A stretch of 11,870 nt of DNA. It comes from JBAYJY01 sp041664945. GTDB taxonomy: Bacteria > UBP15 > UBA6099. Below the pieces are notes generated by a model that was not told the DNA's origin, searched no databases, and saw nothing but the letters and a program-made list of their open reading frames with translations. Of the stretch, positions 1 through 5,445 are shown in pieces. The position numbers and the translations under genes were made by a program. Numbering within the stretch: the stretch's first letter is position 1; every line of letters begins with the position of its first letter. The stretch covers positions 1-11,870 of the forward strand of contig JBAYJY010000142.1 in assembly GCA_041664945.1 (NCBI GenBank). The letters are read 5' to 3'.

Positions 1-139
1 ATATAATAGTCGCCGCCTGATTTTGAATCTTTAAACCTGTATATGACGGTTATTGCTATAACTCAACAGTAATCATATTTCCTGTTCACCTTTTAAACAC
101 CAGTCCAATCATTTATAAAATATAAAAAGTAGGCATTAT

Positions 140-1255
140 TTGGCGCTCAGCGGCAACGACATTGAAAACTTCCGAATAGTCAAAAACTCGCATAAAAAAC
201 ATGGCTACCAATATTGCGTGGTTGTTAAATTCAGAGAAGGCAATTCGATAATCCGGCGCATCCCCGATATGTACGCTACACCCGGCACAAATACAATTCA
301 CGATGAGCAGCCAGCTTACACTCAAAAGGTATATCAAGCTGCCGCCATTTTGGTCCAGAGACTATTCATAGACGGTTCGCTCAAATCCATTGGTTGTAAA
401 TATCGTAGTTGCCGACAGGCGATGAGTGCCTTTGAAACAGAGAGAAACCGAGATCACCACGGTAACAGCTTCAAAGAGTTTTTTGGCGACATGCCACTTT
501 CAGATGTTCCTGATAGCGTCGATAAATTCATTGAATGGCTTTGTGAGAAGTATCATAACAATGAAGCTACAGTTTCTAAAAAAGCTTGGAGTGCCTCGGC
601 AATGTTCAGATGGCTTATCAAAACAAAGCAATGGAACAGTAAAAACCCGTTTCATAACTGTCTTGATGGCTTTAAGTTTGCGCCGAGAAAACGCCTGAAG
701 AGCATCATCGAGCCATCGGAATATGAGAAACTGAAAGAAGTCATGAGGGCTGACAGATATAAAGAACTGAGAATTGTCACAGGCATTATGTTTTATACTG
801 GTATGCGTCCATCGGAAGCGTCGGAAGTTGAAGCGAATAACATTGATCCAGAGAGATTGACGCTGACGTATTTAAGGACGAAAAGAAAGAATAAAACGCC
901 GGATTGGAGGAGAATTCCGATTCCGAGACAGCTTTTAATGTTACTGATTAATGAAGACAGGACAGACGGAAAAGTGGTGAGGTGTGGTAAGTCTGGCATC
1001 GAGCAACAAATGAGAGAGGCAGTTAAAGAATGCCAAATCGGCGGTCTAACGATGAAAACATTCAGGAAGGATTTCGCGATAAGGGCGCGGATGGCGGGTG
1101 CCTCTAAGGATGATCTGAATTTGATTCAGGGTCGAGACGAAGGTGTATTAGAAAAGAATTATACGACAGACGAGTGGTTCATCGTTCACCAGTGCCGCCC
1201 GTGGATTGATCGGATGTACGGTGACGGTAAGACGGTGTTGAGAGTGGTGAAGTGA
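140..1255 (+). CDS. Tyrosine recombinase / integrase of an integrative element
   Basis: A 371-residue site-specific recombinase that would integrate or excise the element it sits in by cutting and rejoining DNA through a tyrosine. The C-terminal catalytic domain is clear. Arg I is R223 in TGMRPSEA, a basic beta-hairpin follows at 246-252 (candidate Lys K248 or K250), box II is KTFRKDF with R309, and the nucleophile is Y341 in EKNYTT. The two usual histidines are replaced: the HxxR position is K306 and the position nine residues before Tyr is R332 (QGRDE). KxxR box II versions are known from archaeal-virus-type integrases, so this is not a plain lambda- or XerC-like enzyme. Residues about 100-185 look like the helical core-binding domain. 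The start is TTG at 140, with a weak AGTAGG six bases upstream; no ATG or GTG lies between the upstream in-frame stop at 59 and this codon. A tRNA-Arg half about 920 bases downstream in the same orientation fits its attachment site. Integrase identity is secure; element type is not. Confidence 0.9.
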   Translation: MALSGNDIENFRIVKNSHKKHGYQYCVVVKFREGNSIIRRIPDMYATPGTNTIHDEQPAYTQKVYQAAAILVQRLFIDGSLKSIGCKYRSCRQAMSAFETERNRDHHGNSFKEFFGDMPLSDVPDSVDKFIEWLCEKYHNNEATVSKKAWSASAMFRWLIKTKQWNSKNPFHNCLDGFKFAPRKRLKSIIEPSEYEKLKEVMRADRYKELRIVTGIMFYTGMRPSEASEVEANNIDPERLTLTYLRTKRKNKTPDWRRIPIPRQLLMLLINEDRTDGKVVRCGKSGIEQQMREAVKECQIGGLTMKTFRKDFAIRARMAGASKDDLNLIQGRDEGVLEKNYTTDEWFIVHQCRPWIDRMYGDGKTVLRVVK

Positions 1256-1383
1256 ATGAGGCCTATCGGAAAGTTTGATGTACGACGATTACTGTAACTA
1301 ATCAACATTGGAAAGTAGGCGGGTTTTTCTGAAGGTTACCCGGCGATTTTATTGAGATCAGGCAAAAAGACATGCAATGATGA

Positions 1384-1389
1384 TATAAT
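1384..1389 (+). promoter_or_regulatory. Perfect -10 box (TATAAT) just before a GTG start
   Basis: TATAAT ends six bases before the GTG at 1396. That is the usual -10 to transcription-start distance, so the transcript could begin at or next to the start codon (leaderless). I see no good -35 at 16-18 bases upstream and no Shine-Dalgarno sequence. The leaderless reading is inference. Confidence 0.35.
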
Positions 1390-1395
1390 GATATT

Positions 1396-1857
1396 GTGAA
1401 AAACAAGATTTTTAGATTCTCATCGTTAATTTTCATAATTGCCTCGCTCATTTCATTTGTATATTTCATTTGGCCAACTCCTTGGAACAATGTCAAAATC
1501 AGCAAAGTACCATACAGATGGGCCGCATATGAAACTGTTGAAGAAAAAACAAATCGATTTAGTGGAGATCAGTGTAGAATCGCAGTTCAAGATTTGGATC
1601 GGGTATACGCAAATGGGGATTGTTGGACAGCACCATCAACAATAATATTGTTGATGTATTCATTTATCACACTATTGTGGGTGTTGAGTTTTAACATCGA
1701 ACATAAAAAGAATATCACGAATATGATGCTGCTACAAACTGCAAAAAAGTCAGATTTCTATCTTAAACATTTTTCCAGAGTTACAATCTTGTTCGTTGTA
1801 GGAGTATTCACGATATATTTGCTTTTTTCTGCATTATACATATTTTCCTTCCAGTGA
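1396..1857 (+). CDS. Small three-helix membrane protein of unknown function
   Basis: A 153-residue protein I do not recognise. Three hydrophobic segments are visible, at about residues 9-27, 80-99 and 129-151. Between the first two lies a polar loop of about 50 residues with two cysteines (C60 and C76) that could pair if the loop is outside the cytoplasm. A basic stretch (HKK, about 103-105) and a lysine-containing segment between helices 2 and 3 suggest that this side is cytoplasmic. It starts with GTG directly after a TATAAT box and has no ribosome binding site. It lies between the integrase and the tRNA-half site in the same orientation, so it is probably cargo of the integrated element. 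Its base composition is AT-rich like the integrase. Length and clean hydrophobic pattern support a real gene; function cannot be assigned. Confidence 0.6.
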   Translation: MKNKIFRFSSLIFIIASLISFVYFIWPTPWNNVKISKVPYRWAAYETVEEKTNRFSGDQCRIAVQDLDRVYANGDCWTAPSTIILLMYSFITLLWVLSFNIEHKKNITNMMLLQTAKKSDFYLKHFSRVTILFVVGVFTIYLLFSALYIFSFQ

Positions 1858-2174
1858 ATTGTAACCACAACAAGTTGTCATTGAGTGTGCCAGTAATTAA
1901 TTCCCGACTTAGAAAGCGACAATGAATTGTCGCATTCCAAAATTTTAAAATCCAGAACTGCTGTTTACCTTTGCTTTTTACAGTAATCACAAATCCATCC
2001 AACCGCAGGTTTCCATTAAGAATCTCGATTTGATAGAATACAGGGTTTGTAATCTCTGAAATATTCTGTCTTTCATCCCTGCGTTTCCCACGTTGAATCT
2101 GTAACAATCCTCGTAACATCAAATATTCCACGCATGATAATTATTTACAATTAGTATAATTTATGAACAGCGAG
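1858..2174. other. Gene-poor stretch left of the tRNA half
   Basis: About 317 AT-rich bases without a convincing gene. They hold one perfect inverted repeat (1916-1933), several A/T-only runs and a TATAAT at 2155-2160. If 2175-2220 is the attachment site, this is where recombinase arm sites or an excisionase-binding region would be expected, but I cannot identify any. A reverse-strand reading frame across 1808-2131 overlaps the upstream gene and resembles nothing I know. Confidence 0.5.
1916..1933. repeat. Perfect 8+2+8 inverted repeat
   Basis: GCGACAAT and ATTGTCGC are separated by only two bases (GA). The tiny loop makes a transcription terminator unlikely and a dimeric protein-binding site more likely. 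It lies about 240 bases left of the tRNA half. No run of T follows it on either strand. Confidence 0.6.
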
Positions 2175-2220
2175 CGGGATTCCTAATCCCGGTGGCCAAG
2201 TTCGAGTCTTGGTAGGGGCA
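2175..2220 (+). tRNA. 3' half of tRNA-Arg(CCT); probable attachment-site duplicate (partial)
   Basis: The sequence folds as the 3' part of a tRNA. The anticodon stem is CGGGA/TCCCG around the loop TTCCTAA, giving anticodon CCT (Arg). A short variable region of about four bases follows, then the T stem CCAAG/CTTGG around TTCGAGT, the acceptor 3' strand TAGGGGC and discriminator A. No CCA is encoded. The required acceptor 5' strand GCCCCTA is absent upstream: the preceding bases are AT-rich and form no D arm. The gene is therefore only a half. Such 3' halves are classic marks of integration into a tRNA gene, where the element restores the tRNA at one end and leaves a 3' copy at the other. From its orientation, the intact tRNA would lie to the left, beyond the window. 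Confidence 0.8.
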
Positions 2221-2476
2221 AAGAAAATAATAGAATGTCTACTGGGTTTTTTATAATCTGCTGATTTTCGAATCAATGATTTTGCCTGTAACAAAGCTGT
2301 AACAAAAAGATGAAGGATGGTATATGGAGTGGCGTGTAGTAAATGAGCGTGGGGAGGTATTTTGAAGTGTCTGTATGTTGCGGGGAGGGGGGCGTGGGTG
2401 ATGTGTATGCAGACGATAATTTATTCTTGACAATAATTAGGTATTGTGTCCCCCGAATTTTGTCCCCCGAATTTCC
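2221..2476. other. Gene-poor stretch between tRNA half and RHS fragment
   Basis: I recognise no coding region here. A G-rich, C-poor segment at about 2319-2404 (repeated GTG, GGAGG and GGGG) has low-complexity character. It is followed by the GGGGGACA-type repeat described separately. The reverse reading frame through this stretch continues from the RHS fragment but yields low-complexity Pro/Thr/Ser residues and looks like random readthrough. Confidence 0.4.
2434..2474. repeat. Tandem 14-bp duplication (TGTCCCCCGAATTT x2), REP/RAYT-like motif
   Basis: TGTCCCCCGAATTT occurs at 2447-2460 and again, head to tail and exact, at 2461-2474. It is preceded by TAATTAGGTATTG. Read on the minus strand this is AAATTCGGGGGACA followed by an AT-rich stretch. 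From memory I associate that pattern with short repeats flanking IS200-like, REP-associated transposases; this association is recall, not a search. The RHS reading frame loses its family resemblance right at this repeat. Confidence 0.5.
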
Positions 2477-2479
2477 ACC

Positions 2480-2638
2480 TGACGATAATCGCTCAGGTAC
2501 GGCATAATCGGCGATCACGTCGTCGCCGTCGTAGGCGAACCAAGTGTCTTTGAAAATGCCGGAAGCGGCGTCACGCTTGAATATGCGGCGTCCGAGCGGA
2601 TCATATTTGCTATTTGTCATATCACAATATCTGTTCAT
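2480..2638 (-). pseudogene. RHS/YD-repeat protein fragment
   Basis: About 53 residues are recognisable as RHS core: YDPLGRR (residues 12-18), then the spacing to AYDGDDVIADY (35-45), which is the hallmark YDG-D-VIAEY segment. RHS proteins are normally over 1000 residues, export or encapsulate C-terminal toxin domains, and act in competition between cells. Here both sides are missing. No long upstream YD-repeat region exists, since a membrane-protein gene lies 57 bases upstream. The frame then runs straight into the TGTCCCCC repeat. An ATG at 2636-2638 opens the frame, but I see no ribosome binding site. It is best read as debris of an RHS locus, possibly the start of an orphan-tip module. Confidence 0.75.
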
Positions 2639-2695
2639 TAATCGCTCTCATCCGTATTATGTATTACGTCCACAGAATTACCATCAACTATACTC

Positions 2696-3061
2696 TTATT
2701 GCAACATTGACAGTAAAACAAATGAAATCACAATAATAAAGAAACCGATAAAACTAAAAAGGCCTATGATATGAATAATCATTAATAATTTAGAGTATTT
2801 AGAATCAGTTGTCTCGGTTTCTCCTATGTAATTATAAAGTTTACCATATAATACTTGTGGTATCATAAAATATAATATTAATAATATTAAATATAAAACG
2901 AAAACCTTTTTGTTTTGTTTATAATCTATTTTTAACTTGATTAGGACGTCATTTTTGTGTATCAACAAATCAATATATGACGCTAAATACCCAGATACAA
3001 AAAGAAAAGTCAAAATATTCCAAAGAATATCCTTTATATGAAAATATTTTTGTGGCGGCAC
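2696..3061 (-). CDS. Small three-helix membrane protein, candidate immunity protein
   Basis: A 121-residue hydrophobic protein with likely membrane helices at about residues 14-34, 52-72 and 93-117, and basic loops (KLKIDYKQNKK at about 42-52). The start is GTG at 3059-3061, set by a strong AAGGAG seven bases upstream, which makes this a more convincing gene than its neighbours. It is very AT-rich. It lies between a 75-residue orphan protein upstream (36-base gap) and an RHS core fragment downstream. In RHS and other polymorphic-toxin loci a small, AT-rich gene in this place is often the immunity gene, and membrane-type immunity proteins occur. That role is inference from position only; I do not recognise the family. 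Confidence 0.65.
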   Translation of the reverse strand: MPPQKYFHIKDILWNILTFLFVSGYLASYIDLLIHKNDVLIKLKIDYKQNKKVFVLYLILLILYFMIPQVLYGKLYNYIGETETTDSKYSKLLMIIHIIGLFSFIGFFIIVISFVLLSMLQ

Positions 3062-3097
3062 GATTAAACTCCTTAATTGTAGGCTTTCAAATATATA

Positions 3098-3325
3098 TCA
3101 AGGCATACTATTTTCTATCAGTCCATTATAAAAATCAAAAAATGATTGCAAGAACCTCGTAACTAGTGGATCAACTTGTCGCGCATCAGAATATGATTCG
3201 GTTTCTAAATTACCGATTGCCAATGATGGACCTAAATCAAAAACGTATTGCTCCCCAATTACCTTTCCATCTTTTGTGATATCATATGCTGTGAAATTTG
3301 GAATCCATTTAGCCACCTTGGACAC
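3098..3325 (-). CDS. Hypothetical 75-residue protein, possibly a truncated toxin tip
   Basis: A short, mostly soluble protein ending SFFDFYNGL..NSMP. It starts at GTG 3323-3325 with a weak AAAGG eight bases upstream. An in-frame TGA lies within the GACCTGACCCC repeat just upstream, so the frame cannot extend much further. I recognise no domain. It precedes the membrane protein by 36 bases on the same strand and lies in RHS-like debris, so it could be the C-terminal remnant of a toxin whose delivery part was lost, or a small stand-alone protein. Confidence that it is a functional gene is low. Confidence 0.35.
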   Translation of the reverse strand: MSKVAKWIPNFTAYDITKDGKVIGEQYVFDLGPSLAIGNLETESYSDARQVDPLVTRFLQSFFDFYNGLIENSMP

Positions 3326-3640
3326 TTTTGACGCCTTTCGAGGAAGGGGTCAGGTCTTGCGTTTTGCGGGTTTGGCCTCGCTATGTTTAGCATAAACACC
3401 TTGTTTTATCCCCTTTTCTCCTGTTTATTTCCATGATCTCTTTGTTTCTTATACTATCACATACTCCCCTCTGTCAACAACTGTCCTCACCGCTCCGGTA
3501 ATCTTATGTTCTCGCTTCACGGTATCAGGTTTAGGAGAAGCAGGCAATCCAAACGATTTAAAGCGCGATAATGCCGCAGCCGACCTTCGGTATGCCGGAA
3601 GCCTGAAAACGCGCCACGCGTTGAATGATGCCTTTTAAAT
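3326..3640. other. Gene-poor stretch at the accessory/core boundary
   Basis: About 315 bases without a convincing gene. The left end carries the GGGGTCAGGTC repeat. The middle (about 3395-3480) is T- and C-rich. From about 3500 rightwards the base composition rises towards that of the core genes. Reverse-strand frames in 3430-3640 give short stretches that could be decayed coding sequence, but I recognise none of them. Confidence 0.4.
3346..3370. repeat. GGGGTCAGGTCTTGC repeat, REP/RAYT-like
   Basis: This short sequence begins GGGGTCAGGTCTTGCGTTTT. I recall the GCAAGACCTGACCCC form as a multi-copy motif next to REP-associated tyrosine transposase genes in many environmental genomes; this is memory, not a search. 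Only one copy is present and there is no transposase in the window. It lies directly upstream of the 75-residue orphan gene on the minus strand and supplies the TGA that closes its frame. Confidence 0.4.
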
Positions 3641-4819
3641 TTGATTGTGGCGGCATGGGACAGGTGGATGTCTGTACAGTCATTCCGCTGTTCACGGCTT
3701 CCAAACCTTACGCGGCTGCGTGACACTTGCGTGACACTACAAGTAAAAAAGCCCCTGTTTACTGGCTTCCTAGAGAACTACCCGTTTTGCAGCGAGGAAC
3801 GAGTCGGGCATTGCAAATACGAGATCGACAGAGAGCCGGAGCGGCTGAAACAACTGCTCGAGATGGCAGGCCGCGAGAGGCTGTTCAATAAAACGCAAAA
3901 GCTGCAACGTGAACTGCGGAAGCGTTCGTTCGATGAAACGCTCTATCGTGGGATCATGGAGGGGCTTGGCTACCGGCACAACAAAGCGCCGTTCAGGCGT
4001 CTGGCGGACATCGTACCGATAAGCGCGGTTCGTGAAATAACGAGCAGCGCGCCGCGGCTCGACCGGGCGATGACCCTTCAATCGCTCTATTTCGGCGCGT
4101 CCGGCCTCTTTTCAAACATCGAAGTGCAGTTGTGGGACGCCGAAACGCGCGCTTACTGCGAGGCGCTTGCGCAAACCTGGGAGGGAATCAAATACGCGGC
4201 GGGGCCTGTGCGCCTGCACAAAAAAGACTGGACGCTCGCCGGGGTGCGGCCCGCGAATTTCCCGCTTCGCAGAATGGCCGGCCTTAGCTTTCTTATGGCG
4301 GAACGGTTCGAGAAAGGGCCCGGAGAGGCTGCGACAAATTTCGGCAAAGCGATCAAATCCTGCGGCGACATCAAGCAGATAAAGCGCGAACTGGATAAAT
4401 TCAGCGCGCTTCTATGTTGCGAAGGATACGGATACTGGGCTCACCACATCGTTCCCGGCGGCAAGCGGCTGGACGCCGTGCCTTCGCTAATCGGCGAACC
4501 GCTTGCGCATGCGATCGCGCTCAACACCGTGGTTCCGCTGTTGCTCGCGCGCGCCGCTCAACGCGAGGACACGCTGCTGCGGGACCGGCTTCTCGACCTG
4601 TATTCAATTTTCCCTTCGCTGGATAAACACCGGATAACAAAGCTCATGCAACATCGGTTATGGGGGAAAAACGGGACCGGCGGAAAAATACTCGCCCGCG
4701 AAATCAACCAACAGGGCCTGATTCAGATTTTTAACGACTTCTGCGATGAGAACGTTCTGAACTGCAGTCTGTGCCCGCTGCCCAGAATGCTCTATCTCAG
4801 CGGCGATGACACGGATTAA
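3641..4819 (+). CDS. DUF2851 family protein lacking its N-terminal half
   Basis: A protein of up to 392 residues. From about residue 46 (ENYPFC) onward it matches my memory of DUF2851. Matching features are a helix with R..L..KT, then GIMEGLGYRHNKAPFRRLA (104-122), the LYFGASGLF segment (149-157), RPANFPLRRMAGL in the middle, and a C-terminal NCSLCPL cysteine segment. DUF2851 proteins are usually about 420-440 residues, with a further N-terminal half of about 150-200 residues (a GP-DF motif and an E-H...W segment) that is absent here. Residues 1-45 resemble nothing and overlap a tandem repeat and low-quality upstream sequence. The gene therefore looks 5'-truncated at about 3770, where the AT-rich accessory DNA ends. 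Family function is unknown to me. Whether the remnant is expressed is unclear: TTG 3641, GTG 3647 and ATG 3668 are possible starts and none has a good ribosome binding site. Confidence 0.75.
   Translation: MIVAAWDRWMSVQSFRCSRLPNLTRLRDTCVTLQVKKPLFTGFLENYPFCSEERVGHCKYEIDREPERLKQLLEMAGRERLFNKTQKLQRELRKRSFDETLYRGIMEGLGYRHNKAPFRRLADIVPISAVREITSSAPRLDRAMTLQSLYFGASGLFSNIEVQLWDAETRAYCEALAQTWEGIKYAAGPVRLHKKDWTLAGVRPANFPLRRMAGLSFLMAERFEKGPGEAATNFGKAIKSCGDIKQIKRELDKFSALLCCEGYGYWAHHIVPGGKRLDAVPSLIGEPLAHAIALNTVVPLLLARAAQREDTLLRDRLLDLYSIFPSLDKHRITKLMQHRLWGKNGTGGKILAREINQQGLIQIFNDFCDENVLNCSLCPLPRMLYLSGDDTD
3717..3738. repeat. Exact tandem repeat TGCGTGACACT x2
   Basis: Two head-to-tail copies of TGCGTGACACT (3717-3727 and 3728-3738) lie about 35 bases upstream of where DUF2851 similarity begins. 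They could be a footprint of a rearrangement or a protein-binding site. No further copies were noticed in the window. Confidence 0.6.
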
Positions 4820-4830
4820 AACGCAAAAAC

Positions 4831-5373
4831 CTAAGCCTTAACCCATTCATTCAGAATTCCGAACTTTTCGCCGCCGAGATGGTGGAGAGTGCGCGAGCGC
4901 GGCGAATTGAGCTTCCAGTTGCCGTCAAAAGCCTCCTCGTCCGCGAATGCCGCGAGAACGCCGCCTACAATGATCGAGTGATCGCCCGTAGTGAATTGTT
5001 TGTACAGCGCGCATTCCAGCCGCGCCGGACACTCGGTGATGTAGGCCGTGTTCACAGTTTCCGCCGGAACAGCCGTCAGGCCGGCCGGCCCGAACTTGTC
5101 GCCGTCGCGCCCGCTGCGCGTTCCGCAGACCATCACCGCCTTCAGCAAATCGCTGCCGGGTATATTTATCACGAACTCGCTGTTTTCCATAATCAGCTTG
5201 TGCGAATGCCGGGTCGGCACAAGCGCAAACGCCGCCAGCGGCGGTTTCTTGCTGACAACCATGTTCCACGCGAGCGTCACCGGATTCGCCTCCTCAACCG
5301 GCCCGCTCGTCACAATTATCACCGGCCCGGAATTAATCAGCCGCAAACCTTCCACCGGATCTATTTTTTTCAT
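4831..5373 (-). CDS. Flavin reductase-like (flavoredoxin-type) FMN-binding protein
   Basis: A 180-residue soluble protein of the flavin reductase-like, FMN-binding split-barrel type. Family-like features in order: PVIIVTSG near the N-terminus, NPVTLAWNMVVSKKPPLAAFAL (30-51), where FMN phosphate contacts usually lie, RHSHKLIMENSEFVINIP (55-72), a CGTRSGRDGDKF segment (83-94) typical of flavoredoxin-like members, the LECALYK strand (119-125), and the late HHLGGEKFGIL (164-174). Relatives bind FMN and reduce or carry electrons to partners; the physiological partner here is unknown. The start is ATG at 5371-5373 behind a purine-rich GAGAGAGAGG. It is convergent with the DUF2851 gene, with 11 bases between the stop codons, and divergent from the M24 lipoprotein gene. 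No serine-rich or membrane segments are seen, so it should be cytoplasmic. Confidence 0.85.
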   Translation of the reverse strand: MKKIDPVEGLRLINSGPVIIVTSGPVEEANPVTLAWNMVVSKKPPLAAFALVPTRHSHKLIMENSEFVINIPGSDLLKAVMVCGTRSGRDGDKFGPAGLTAVPAETVNTAYITECPARLECALYKQFTTGDHSIIVGGVLAAFADEEAFDGNWKLNSPRSRTLHHLGGEKFGILNEWVKA

Positions 5374-5445
5374 TTGCCTCTCTCTCTTTCCACGTTTGCT
5401 ATTATTTTATCAGAAATGAGACGCAATTGGACAGGATGCCGATCA

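Noticed and set aside
1320..1342. Terminator after the integrase gene (CGGGT/ACCCG)
   Set aside because: The five-base stem with a 13-base loop and no adjacent T-run is too weak to call.
1808..2131. A 107-codon reading frame on the minus strand
   Set aside because: It overlaps the end of the better-supported membrane-protein gene, starts without a ribosome binding site, crosses the inverted repeat and resembles no family I know.
2150..2220. A complete tRNA-Arg gene
   Set aside because: No acceptor 5' strand complementary to TAGGGGC and no D arm lie upstream, so only the 3' half is present.
3517..3726. A 69-codon minus-strand frame at the boundary
   Set aside because: It is Arg/His-rich, antisense to the truncated DUF2851 frame, has no family resemblance and crosses the TGCGTGACACT repeat.
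4879..5445. Extension of the M24 gene upstream to make a 481-residue protein
   Set aside because: These codons are antisense to the well-supported flavin reductase gene and encode Arg/His-rich shadow sequence; the signal peptide places the start at 5446.
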